DNA from: Acidiferrobacteraceae bacterium
GTDB lineage: Bacteria; Pseudomonadota; Gammaproteobacteria; Acidiferrobacterales; Acidiferrobacteraceae
Reading direction: 5' to 3'
Assembly (NCBI GenBank): GCA_027343725.1
Contig: DAHWKH010000071.1
Coordinates: 1 to 10,929, forward strand
Length of the DNA stretch: 10,929 nt
The position numbers and the translations under genes are program-made. Within the stretch, counting starts at the first letter, position 1; each line of letters begins with the position of its first letter. The notes under the pieces are model-generated. The model was given only the letters and a program-made list of their open reading frames with translations. It had not been told where the DNA came from and did no database searches. Below, one piece after another: positions 5,286 through 10,821 of this stretch.

Positions 5286-6791
5286 ATGACGCCCAATTAC
5301 CTCAAACGCATCCTCGCCTCCTGCGTATACGACGTCGCCATCGAAAGCGCGCTCACCCAGGCCCCGGGTCTGAGCCGGCGGCTGGGGCGTGCGGTGTTCC
5401 TGAAACGCGAGGACACACAGGCGGTGTTCTCCTTCAAGCTACGCGGCGCCTACAACAAGATCGCAAGCCTCAAGGCCGAGGAGCGCGCGCGCGGCGTCGT
5501 GACGGCCTCGGCGGGCAACCACGCCCAGGGGGTTGCGCTCGCGGCCCAACGCCTGGGCATCCCGGCTGTCATCGTCATGCCGCTCGTCGCCCCGCAAATC
5601 AAGGTGGACGCGGTGCGCGCCCTGGGGGCGGACGTGGTCCTGGCGGGTGATCATTACGATGCCGCCTATGCCCATGCGCAAAAACTCGGCCTCGAACGCG
5701 GACTGCCCTTCATCCACCCCTACGACGACCCGGCGGTGATCGCGGGACAGGGCACGATCGGCATGGAGATCCTGAAGCAACACCCCGGCGATATCGAAGC
5801 GATCTTCGTGCCGGTGGGCGGCGGCGGCCTGATCGCGGGGGTTGCCGCCTACGTGAAGGCGCTGCGTCCGGACACGCGCGTGATCGGGGTCGAGCCGAAC
5901 GACGCCGACGCCCTGGCGCGCTCGCTTGCCTCCGGCAGCCGGGTGGTACTCGACAAGGTCGGCACCTTCGCCGACGGGGTCGCCGTGCGCCAGGTGGGAC
6001 GCGAGCCGTTTCGCATCGCGCGCCGCCTCGTGGATTCGGTCGAGGTCGTGAGCAATGACGCCATCTGCGCCGCGATCAAGGATATCTTCGAGGATACCCG
6101 CTCGATCATGGAGCCCTCGGGGGCGCTTGCGGTCGCGGGCCTCAAGGCCTACGCCGACCGCGAGGCGACGCACGGCGCGCTGATCGCGATCACCTCCGGG
6201 GCCAACATGAATTTCGACCGCCTGCGGCACGTGGCCGAACGCGCCGAGATCGGGGAGCGCCGCGAGGTGCTGTTCGCAGCGACGATCCCGGAGACCCCGG
6301 GCTCGTTCCGGCGCTTCTGCGCGCTGATCGGCGAGCGCAACATCACCGAATTCAATTACCGCTACAGCGACCCGCGCACCGCGCACGTCTTCGTCGGGAT
6401 CCAGGTCCCGGGGGGCGAGGGCGCGCACGACCTCCTGGCGCGACTTGCGGGCGCGGGCTATGAGATCCTGGATTTGACGGACAACGAGATGGCCAAGCTC
6501 CACATCCGCCACCTCGTGGGCGGGCGCTGCCCGGTGGACGACGAGCGCCTCTATCGCTTCGAATTCCCCGACCGACCCGGGGCCTTGATGGGGTTTTTGA
6601 ACATCATGGGCGCGGCCTGGAACATCAGCCTGTTCCATTACCGCAATCACGGCGCCGATTACGGACGCGTGCTCGTGGGCCTACAAGTCCCGCCGTCGGA
6701 ACACGCGAGGCTCCCGGCCTTCCTCGAGGCCCTGGGCTATGACTACCAGGAAGAGACCGAGAACCCGGCCTACCGCTTGTTCCTGCGCTAG
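5286..6791 (+). CDS. ilvA: Threonine ammonia-lyase (threonine deaminase), biosynthetic
   Basis: It converts L-threonine to 2-oxobutanoate and ammonia, the first committed step of isoleucine synthesis, with pyridoxal phosphate. The product is 501 residues, the long biosynthetic form. The catalytic domain covers about 1-325: FSFKLRGAYNK with the PLP lysine at 51, SAGNHAQG (75-82), and the phosphate-binding loop VGGGG (177-181). From about residue 330 come two ACT-like regulatory domains (one starting near FAATIPETPGSF, the second near YRFEFPDRPGAL), which in this family mediate isoleucine inhibition and valine activation. This separates it from the short catabolic TdcB. I chose the ATG at 5286 because MTPNYLKRIL fits the family start. 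The frame stays open upstream, antisense to rpiA. There is no clear ribosome binding site. A terminator follows. Confidence 0.96.
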   Translation: MTPNYLKRILASCVYDVAIESALTQAPGLSRRLGRAVFLKREDTQAVFSFKLRGAYNKIASLKAEERARGVVTASAGNHAQGVALAAQRLGIPAVIVMPLVAPQIKVDAVRALGADVVLAGDHYDAAYAHAQKLGLERGLPFIHPYDDPAVIAGQGTIGMEILKQHPGDIEAIFVPVGGGGLIAGVAAYVKALRPDTRVIGVEPNDADALARSLASGSRVVLDKVGTFADGVAVRQVGREPFRIARRLVDSVEVVSNDAICAAIKDIFEDTRSIMEPSGALAVAGLKAYADREATHGALIAITSGANMNFDRLRHVAERAEIGERREVLFAATIPETPGSFRRFCALIGERNITEFNYRYSDPRTAHVFVGIQVPGGEGAHDLLARLAGAGYEILDLTDNEMAKLHIRHLVGGRCPVDDERLYRFEFPDRPGALMGFLNIMGAAWNISLFHYRNHGADYGRVLVGLQVPPSEHARLPAFLEALGYDYQEETENPAYRLFLR

Positions 6792-6830
6792 ACGGACGGT
6801 GGCGGGACCGCGCTTGGGAGACGGCGTAGC

Positions 6831-6854
6831 GGCCGCGTACCTACGCGGGCTTTT
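6831..6854 (+). terminator. Probable intrinsic terminator of ilvA
   Basis: A 6-bp stem (CCGCGT with ACGCGG, 6833-6838 and 6843-6848) with a 4-base loop is followed by GC and four T residues at 6851-6854, about 40 bases after the ilvA stop codon. The stem is short but GC-rich and the T-run is modest. Confidence 0.55.
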
Positions 6855-6875
6855 CAGGAGTCGCGCGCGATCATC

Positions 6876-6903
6876 CCGCCGCACCCGGAAGGGTGTCCGG
6901 CGG
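6876..6903. other. Strong 11-bp hairpin between convergent genes
   Basis: CCGCCG + CACCC (6876-6886) pairs with GGGTG (6891-6895) and, after a 2-base bulge, CGGCGG (6898-6903), around the loop GGAA. It lies between the ilvA terminator and the end of the opposing operon. There is no T-run on either strand, so it is more likely a 3'-end stabiliser or transcription barrier than a classical terminator. Confidence 0.5.
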
Positions 6904-6921
6904 TCGATTGCGCCGGGATCC

Positions 6922-7260
6922 TCATGCCCCGCTCGAACGGGCCGCCAAGGCCTCTTCGTTGAAGGCGCCGTCTATGGCATGCACCACGCGTTCGACGGTA
7001 CGCAGGTCGCTCGCCGGGGCGTTCGCCCCCATCGAGCGCAGGCGAATGGGCCCGAGCCCGTTCGTCGCCTCGGCGCGGCTGATCGCGCCTTCGAGCGTCG
7101 GTTGCACCGCGCTCTTCGTGATCGCGGCCACGATCTCACCGGTCAGCCGGTCCTTGTGGGTGCCCGCCAGCGCCTTCTGGACGGTCTCTTCCCAGGAGCC
7201 GTCGCGCAAATCGGTCTCTGTGTTCTCGTTCACGTAAGCCAACAGCTGTCCCAACGTCAT
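6922..7260 (-). CDS. Hypothetical protein, 112 residues
   Basis: I do not recognise this protein. The ATG at 7260 has GGAGG with 5-base spacing. A GTG two codons earlier overlaps that site and was rejected. The product is soluble by inspection, with no signal peptide, membrane segment or cysteine. The N-terminal half is acidic and probably helical (TLGQLLAYVNENTETDL, then WEETVQKALAG). The central part has EGAISRAEATNGLGPIRLRSMGANAPASDLRTVERVV. The last ten residues are Ala-rich and look disordered. It starts 11 bases after the Grx2-like gene and is the last gene of the long minus-strand unit. Co-transcription with the EVE and YmdB-type genes is likely from spacing. No function should be assigned from this. 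Confidence 0.82.
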   Translation of the reverse strand: MTLGQLLAYVNENTETDLRDGSWEETVQKALAGTHKDRLTGEIVAAITKSAVQPTLEGAISRAEATNGLGPIRLRSMGANAPASDLRTVERVVHAIDGAFNEEALAARSSGA

Positions 7261-7271
7261 CCACACCTCCG

Positions 7272-7943
7272 TTACGCATCCGACAGGAATCCTTGGCGCA
7301 GATCGACGCCGCAGGATTCCTGGACCCGCTCACAGTAATACATCAAATCGATCGGCAGCGTCACACCGTCCAAAAGCTGCAGGGGAAAGAGGTCGGCCGC
7401 CAAGAGCGCGTCCGCGGCCGATGGCGTGCCGGCATAAAATCGATGTTTGGCGAGAAACGCCCCCAGCGCCTTGAGGCCGGTCAAGGCATCGAGCTGCTGA
7501 TAGACCGCGTAGCGGTCGTTGGCCAGGTCCTCGAGGCTCGTGTGAAAGCGCGCCTGGACGGAGGCCTTGTAGGCGGCGAGGTGTCCTTCGCTGTCGCCGA
7601 TGCCGCGGTAGGCCGGACGAATGGGGGCGTAGAGCCTGTCCCACAGGACGCTCCCGCGCGCGCGCCAGGCGGTCAGCGCCTGCCATTGTTCGGCGTTCAG
7701 CGGCCCAAAGAGCGCGCGCTCGGGATAACGCCGGTCGAGTTCCGCGAGGATCGCGAGGCTCTCGAGCGCGAGCTGCCCGTCGTCCCACTGCAGGACCGGC
7801 GCCGTGCGCGCCACCCCGAGATCGAAAAACGTCTCGTCGTCGTCCGGGTCCACCACCTTCAGTTCATAGGGCAGCGACATCAGGCCGAGCGCCAGGCGCA
7901 CGCGCTCCGAGTCCGGCTCGAAGAAGAAATGATAAAGCCTCAT
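7272..7943 (-). CDS. Glutaredoxin-2-like / GST-family protein lacking the CPYC site
   Basis: This is a 223-residue two-domain protein of the GST superfamily. Positions line up well with E. coli glutaredoxin 2 (GrxB): MRLYHFFFEPDSERVRLALGL corresponds to the Grx2 start, PYELKVV follows, then the cis-proline and glutathione-binding segment TAPVLQWDDGQLALES and an all-helical C-terminal domain (about 90-223) with ADLFPLQLL near its end. The redox motif CPYC of Grx2 (residues 9-12) reads EPDS here, so neither catalytic cysteine is present and dithiol reductase activity is not expected. Ser12 might serve as a GST-type residue, which is speculation. The ATG at 7943 overlaps the stop of the EVE gene (ATGA). 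It is best annotated as a glutathione S-transferase family protein of unknown substrate. Confidence 0.85.
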   Translation of the reverse strand: MRLYHFFFEPDSERVRLALGLMSLPYELKVVDPDDDETFFDLGVARTAPVLQWDDGQLALESLAILAELDRRYPERALFGPLNAEQWQALTAWRARGSVLWDRLYAPIRPAYRGIGDSEGHLAAYKASVQARFHTSLEDLANDRYAVYQQLDALTGLKALGAFLAKHRFYAGTPSAADALLAADLFPLQLLDGVTLPIDLMYYCERVQESCGVDLRQGFLSDA

Positions 7944-8398
7944 GAGGCGTGGGCGAGCGCTCGGATGATGCGCCACTCGGTTTCGGTCACGGGCAACACC
8001 GAGAGCCGGTTGCCGCGCGCGAGCAGGCGCATGCCGGCAAGCTCGGGACAGGCCTTGAGGGCCGCGAGCGTGACGGGCTCCCGATAACGCGCGCGGAACG
8101 CGACGTCGACCACCGACCAGATCGGATTGGCGGCGCTCGCGCGCCGGTCATAGTGATGGTTCTCGGGATCCCAGGCGGTGACGTCCGGGTAATGCTCGCG
8201 CACCACCTCCACCTCACCGACGATCGCGGGCGTCGCGCAACTCGAGTGATAGAAGAATCCGAGATCGGAGCGCTTCATGGCGCGCAGGAAATTCCGCGCC
8301 TGGAAATTGCGCACCCCGTCCCACGGTTCCGGCGACCGGCGCATGAGATCCTCGATCGAAAACGAGTGGGGTTCGCTTTTGAATAACCAGTACGCCAT
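7940..8398 (-). CDS. EVE domain-containing protein
   Basis: This is a stand-alone EVE-domain protein of 152 residues, the usual length for this PUA-like family (relatives of human THYN1). Visible family motifs are YWLFKSEP at 3-10, SIEDL, PWDGVRNFQARNFL at 25-38, FFYHSSC at 48-54, IVGEVEVVREHYPD, and RGNRLSVLPVTE at 128-139. EVE domains have an aromatic-lined pocket thought to bind modified bases in DNA or RNA. The target is unknown here. The start overlaps the stop of the YmdB-type gene by one base (TGATG) and its own stop overlaps the next start by four, so translation is coupled throughout. It is a housekeeping-type member. I see no restriction or defence genes next to it. Confidence 0.93.
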   Translation of the reverse strand: MAYWLFKSEPHSFSIEDLMRRSPEPWDGVRNFQARNFLRAMKRSDLGFFYHSSCATPAIVGEVEVVREHYPDVTAWDPENHHYDRRASAANPIWSVVDVAFRARYREPVTLAALKACPELAGMRLLARGNRLSVLPVTETEWRIIRALAHAS

Positions 8399-9183
8399 CA
8401 GTCCTCGCGCAGGCTCACGCGCTGAATGCCGCGGCTTGCGCCGGTCTTCGTATCGATATCGATGACCACCGCGCACAAGGTCGCGCGCCCCTCGGCCGCC
8501 TCCAGACGCTCCGGGAGTTTCTGCACCATGCGCCGCAAGACCTTCTCTTTGTTCATGCCGATGACGGAATCATAACAGCCCGTCATGCCGACGTCCGAGA
8601 TATAGGCGGTGCCGCCCGGGAGCACGCGCTCGTCGGCGGTCGGCACGTGGGTATGGGTCCCGACCACGGCGCTGACCCGGCCGTCCAGGAACCAGCCCAT
8701 CGCCATTTTTTCACTCGTGGTCTCCGCGTGGCAATCCACGAGCACGGCCTTCACCTGCGCGGGCTTTTGCGCCAAGGCCGCCTGGGCACAGGCGAACGGG
8801 CAATCGAGCACCGGGTGCATGAAGGCGCTTCCCATGACGTTCAGGACCGCGAACGGCTCGCCCTGCGCGCTCTCGCCCACGTACCAGCCGCTCCCCGGCG
8901 TGCCCGCGGGATAATTGTGCGGGCGCAAGAGGCGCCTTTCCCGCGCCACGAGATCCAGCGCCTCACGCTTGTCGAAAATATGGTTGCCGCTACTCAGGAC
9001 ATCGACGCCGCGCTCCAGGGATTCGCGCAGGATCTTCTCGGTCACCCCGAATCCCCCGGCCGCGTTCTCGATATTGACCACCACGACATCGATCTTGAAA
9101 CGCGCGCGCACGATGGGCAAGCGCTCCCACAACACGCGCCGCCCGGCCTCGCCCACCACGTCTCCCACGAACAACATATTCAT
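8398..9183 (-). CDS. YmdB-family metallophosphoesterase (2',3'-cyclic nucleotide phosphodiesterase type)
   Basis: This is a 261-residue metallophosphoesterase of the TIGR00282/YmdB family. Metal-binding positions are those of Bacillus YmdB: Asp8 in FVGDVVG, Glu39 and Asn40 in NIENAAGGFG, Asn67 and His68 in SSGNHIFDK, His152 in DCHAETTSEK, and His177/His179 in VVGTHTHVPTADE, followed by GGTAYISDVGMTG. Bacillus YmdB hydrolyses 2',3'-cAMP and affects RNA turnover and biofilm and motility decisions. It is a different protein from E. coli YmdB (a macrodomain protein). The ATG at 9183 follows GGAG at 6-base spacing and overlaps the fau stop as ATGA. The frame is open for 246 more codons upstream, but that part is antisense-type sequence over fau and 6S RNA. 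It is co-transcribed with fau and the EVE gene. Confidence 0.92.
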   Translation of the reverse strand: MNMLFVGDVVGEAGRRVLWERLPIVRARFKIDVVVVNIENAAGGFGVTEKILRESLERGVDVLSSGNHIFDKREALDLVARERRLLRPHNYPAGTPGSGWYVGESAQGEPFAVLNVMGSAFMHPVLDCPFACAQAALAQKPAQVKAVLVDCHAETTSEKMAMGWFLDGRVSAVVGTHTHVPTADERVLPGGTAYISDVGMTGCYDSVIGMNKEKVLRRMVQKLPERLEAAEGRATLCAVVIDIDTKTGASRGIQRVSLRED

Positions 9184-9758
9184 ACCGGTCTCCGAACCTT
9201 GTAAACCCGTTTTTCGGTCAGCACCGCGTGCAGATGGACATCGTGCCCCTCTTTCGGCAGCTGCGCCACCCGCTGGCACTCGAAGCCGATTCCGATGAGG
9301 CGCGGGCGCCGGCGCCATCGGAAACGCGCGGCGAACGTGCGATCGTAATGCCCGCCCCCCTGACCGAGGCGGCGGCCGCGCGCATCGAAGCCGACAAGCG
9401 GCAGGAGCACGGCGTCGAGACGCCAAGGTGGAATGCGCGCCCCCCAGCGCGGCTCGCGGATCCCGTGATCGTTCGTGACAAACGGTGCGCGCACGATGCG
9501 AAACGCAAGCGGCCCCGCGGCCCGCCTGGCGACCGCCGGGACGCACACGATGCAGCCCGCGCGCCTGAGCGCGCGCATGAGCGGGCGCGGATCGAGTTCG
9601 CTGCCGTGCGGTAGGTAGGCGCCGATATACCGCGCCCCGCGCAGGGCCCGGGGCGCGAAGCGCGCAAGACGCGCGGCGGCGTCGCGACGGGCGGGGGCGC
9701 TCAGGGCCTGGCGGCGCACGCGCAAGGTCGTGCGCAGTCGTCGCTTTTCCAGAGACAT
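9180..9758 (-). CDS. fau: 5-formyltetrahydrofolate cyclo-ligase
   Basis: It converts 5-formyl-THF to 5,10-methenyl-THF with ATP, returning a storage folate to one-carbon metabolism. The product is 192 residues (E. coli YgfA/Fau has 182). It shows the basic N-terminal helix MSLEKRRLRTTLR, YLPHGSELDPRPL (48-60), GIREPRWG (99-106), and the folate/ATP motif LVGFDARGRRLGQGGGHYDRTF (121-142). I chose the ATG at 9758. An in-frame ATG at 9839 would run through the 3' half of the 6S RNA. The family motif has GGGHYDR where GGGYYDR is more common. The gene lies directly after 6S RNA, exactly as in many gammaproteobacteria, and its stop overlaps the start of the YmdB-type gene. Confidence 0.94.
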   Translation of the reverse strand: MSLEKRRLRTTLRVRRQALSAPARRDAAARLARFAPRALRGARYIGAYLPHGSELDPRPLMRALRRAGCIVCVPAVARRAAGPLAFRIVRAPFVTNDHGIREPRWGARIPPWRLDAVLLPLVGFDARGRRLGQGGGHYDRTFAARFRWRRRPRLIGIGFECQRVAQLPKEGHDVHLHAVLTEKRVYKVRRPV

Positions 9759-9785
9759 CAGGGATAACGATCGGGGGATGGGATA

Positions 9786-9976
9786 GAGGTGCCCTCCGCC
9801 TGTGCCGTAACCATTCTTTGCCTCGAACCAAAGGTTCAAGTGGGATGCGTCCTGGCGCTTCAGGCTTTCCGCTCATGGCGGACTTGCACAACAGCACCCG
9901 GAATCGCGGTTCCCGAGGCAAGAGTTATAGGTTCAAAGGACACGAAACGGCTACGAACACCGCAGGGGGCACCAAA
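9786..9976 (-). ncRNA. ssrS: 6S RNA
   Basis: The space between zapA and fau holds a 6S RNA, the global RNA that mimics an open promoter and binds sigma70-RNA polymerase in stationary phase. Direct evidence on the minus strand: the ends pair (GGTGCCC at 9967-9973 with GGGCACC at 9788-9794). An inner closing helix pairs GTAGCC with GGTTAC. The 3' part carries the conserved hairpin CTTGAACC-TTT-GGTTCGAG (9822-9840), followed by GGTTAC, as in the E. coli RNA. AAGCCTGAAG corresponds to the E. coli AAGCCTTAAA segment. The length is about 190 bases, against about 184 in E. coli. The ends are estimated to within about ten bases. It is probably processed from the zapA transcript and/or made from a promoter inside zapA. 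I could not identify that promoter. Confidence 0.93.
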
Positions 9977-9983
9977 CCTTTCG

Positions 9984-10010
9984 GGAACAGCCCCTTACGA
10001 GGCCTGTTCC
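9984..10010 (-). repeat. Inverted repeat across the zapA stop codon, before 6S RNA
   Basis: On the minus strand GGAACAG (10004-10010) pairs with CTGTTCC (9984-9990), seven base pairs, enclosing the zapA stop codon. Only three T residues follow, a few bases on, so it is a weak terminator at best. It ends about ten bases before the 6S RNA 5' end and could mark a processing boundary between the mRNA and the 6S precursor. That role is inferred. Confidence 0.45.
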
Positions 10011-10315
10011 TTCAACTCTTCTCGCAAAACCTCATCAACGCGGTCGGTGAGCGCCTGAACCCGTTTCGCCCACTCTCCGGAAACCGTGCCCATCTGCTCC
10101 CGCAACTTCAGGAGCTCGTGGGCGATATTCAGAGCCGCCATGACCGCCGTGCGTTCGAGGGCGGCCGAGCGGCTCGCGCGCTGCCCTTCCTGCATGCGCG
10201 CATCGACATAGCGCGCCGCCTGCATCAGGGCCTCGCGTTCGTCGGCCGAACACGTGACCGTGAACTCCCGGCCGAGCACGGAGACCGCCACCGTCTCCTT
10301 TTTCTCCTCGCTCAT
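9995..10315 (-). CDS. zapA: Cell division protein ZapA
   Basis: This is a 106-residue FtsZ-ring accessory protein that cross-links FtsZ protofilaments at midcell (E. coli ZapA has 109). The N-terminal globular part has VAVSVLGREFTVTCSADEREALMQAARYVDARM, matching the family, followed by MAALNIAHELLKLREQ and a long helical, coiled-coil C-terminus rich in Glu, Lys and Arg that mediates tetramer formation. The ATG at 10315 overlaps the TGA of the upstream coiled-coil gene as ATGA. In-frame codons further upstream lie inside that gene and were rejected. The 6S RNA begins about 20 bases after its stop codon. The neighbourhood and the sequence agree. Confidence 0.95.
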   Translation of the reverse strand: MSEEKKETVAVSVLGREFTVTCSADEREALMQAARYVDARMQEGQRASRSAALERTAVMAALNIAHELLKLREQMGTVSGEWAKRVQALTDRVDEVLREELKEQAS

Positions 10316-10542
10316 CGCGCCTCGCGCGACAGCGCGGCCACGCGCCCGATCATCTCTTCCACGCGCGCGCGCGCGGCCCGTGTCCGCTCGTTCAGGCGCG
10401 CGTACTCCGCCGACAAGGCCTGGTGGCGCGCCCGCCACGCGGCGTTGTCTTCCTGGAGTCGCCGGCACATCGCGACCAAATCTTCAACGCGACGCTCAAG
10501 GCTTGCCAAGGCGTTCGCGTCGAAAGGGGATTCGCCGCTCAT
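10312..10542 (-). CDS. Small coiled-coil protein, ZapB-like (TIGR02449-type)
   Basis: The product has 76 residues and is almost entirely predicted helix: from ANALASLERRVEDLVAMCRRLQEDN onward, heptad-like spacing of L, V and A with many Arg and Glu. Short coiled-coil proteins of this kind directly upstream of zapA are common in gammaproteobacteria (the TIGR02449 group) and are often described as ZapB-like. ZapB bridges ZapA to the chromosome-anchored MatP. I infer a divisome role from context and shape, not from catalytic or binding residues. The ATG at 10542 was chosen because a GTG at 10551 lies inside the -10 box of a strong promoter. There is no ribosome binding site, so a leaderless start is likely. 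It overlaps zapA by four bases. Confidence 0.82.
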   Translation of the reverse strand: MSGESPFDANALASLERRVEDLVAMCRRLQEDNAAWRARHQALSAEYARLNERTRAARARVEEMIGRVAALSREAR

Positions 10543-10549
10543 GGGAGCC

Positions 10550-10579
10550 ACTATAGAACCGCCGCCCCCTCAGGGTCAA
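10550..10579 (-). promoter_or_regulatory. Sigma70 promoter of the zapB-like/zapA/ssrS operon
   Basis: On the minus strand TTGACC (10574-10579) and TATAGT (10550-10555) are 18 bases apart, each five of six consensus bases. Seven bases separate the -10 box from the ATG at 10542, so transcription should start at or one base before the start codon. Confidence 0.72.
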
Positions 10580-10672
10580 CGTCCGCCGTCGGGCGCTGGC
10601 CGGCAACGCGCGCCGCGCTTTCGGGGGACCCGGCCGTCCGCGACAAGCGTACCCGGCGGTATGCGCTGGACC

Positions 10673-10681
10673 TGCTATTCT
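10673..10681 (+). promoter_or_regulatory. Candidate extended -10 promoter of the response-regulator gene
   Basis: TGCTATTCT at 10673-10681 is a TGn extended -10 element with hexamer TATTCT (four of six). No -35 box is recognisable, which is acceptable for extended -10 promoters. Transcription would start near 10688, immediately before the structured leader. The stretch from 10580 to 10672 shows no gene or clear signal. Confidence 0.4.
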
Positions 10682-10687
10682 TAAGCG

Positions 10688-10821
10688 ATGAGGGCCTGCT
10701 GAGGCAGGAATGGGGCCGCGCTCAGCGGCTCGGGAAGGCCCATCCGCGCAGGGAATGCGCCGGCAGGCCGAGCAAGGGATCAGACGGGGACAGGCGTAAG
10801 GTCCTCGCGTGCGGGGGCGAT
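10688..10821 (+). promoter_or_regulatory. Candidate structured 5' leader (three-way junction plus switchable hairpins)
   Basis: The sequence can form P1 (GGCCTGC 10693-10699 with GCAGGCC 10763-10769), enclosing two hairpins. P2 spans 10707-10745: GG + ATGGG pairs with CCCAT + CC, topped by GCCGC-GCTCA-GCGGC, with an unpaired TCGGGAAGG on its 3' side. P3 spans 10746-10760 (GCGCA-GGGAA-TGCGC) and directly abuts P2. Downstream, P4 (CGGGGAC 10785-10791 with GTCCTCG 10801-10807) and P5 (CCTCG 10803-10807 with CGGGG 10812-10816) share a strand, and P5 would mask the GGGGG ribosome binding site. This resembles an aptamer with an expression platform. It matches no riboswitch class I know. High GC makes chance helices easy, and the upstream codons stay open in the gene's frame, though without ATG, GTG or TTG between 10688 and 10822. 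Confidence 0.4.

Noticed and set aside
5439..6650. 403-codon open frame on the minus strand, opposite ilvA
   Set aside because: It is antisense to a clearly conserved enzyme gene. The product is rich in R, H, A, D and G without domain features, typical of a shadow frame in GC-rich DNA.
7940..8398. EVE-domain gene as part of a defence or restriction island
   Set aside because: The neighbours are housekeeping genes, composition is uniform, and no nuclease, ATPase or methyltransferase gene is adjacent.
9759..9839. Longer N-terminus for fau from an ATG at 9839
   Set aside because: It would translate the 3' half of 6S RNA. The family begins at MSLEKRR (9758).
9184..9921. Upstream extension of the YmdB-type frame (would give 507 residues)
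   Set aside because: It runs over fau and the 6S RNA in another frame, has no family similarity, and the family start MNMLFVGD with its own ribosome binding site is at 9183.
10684..10720. Hammerhead-ribozyme-like core (GATGA followed later by GGAAT)
   Set aside because: The conserved CUGAUGA and GAAA elements are not both present, and the three helices cannot be arranged around them.
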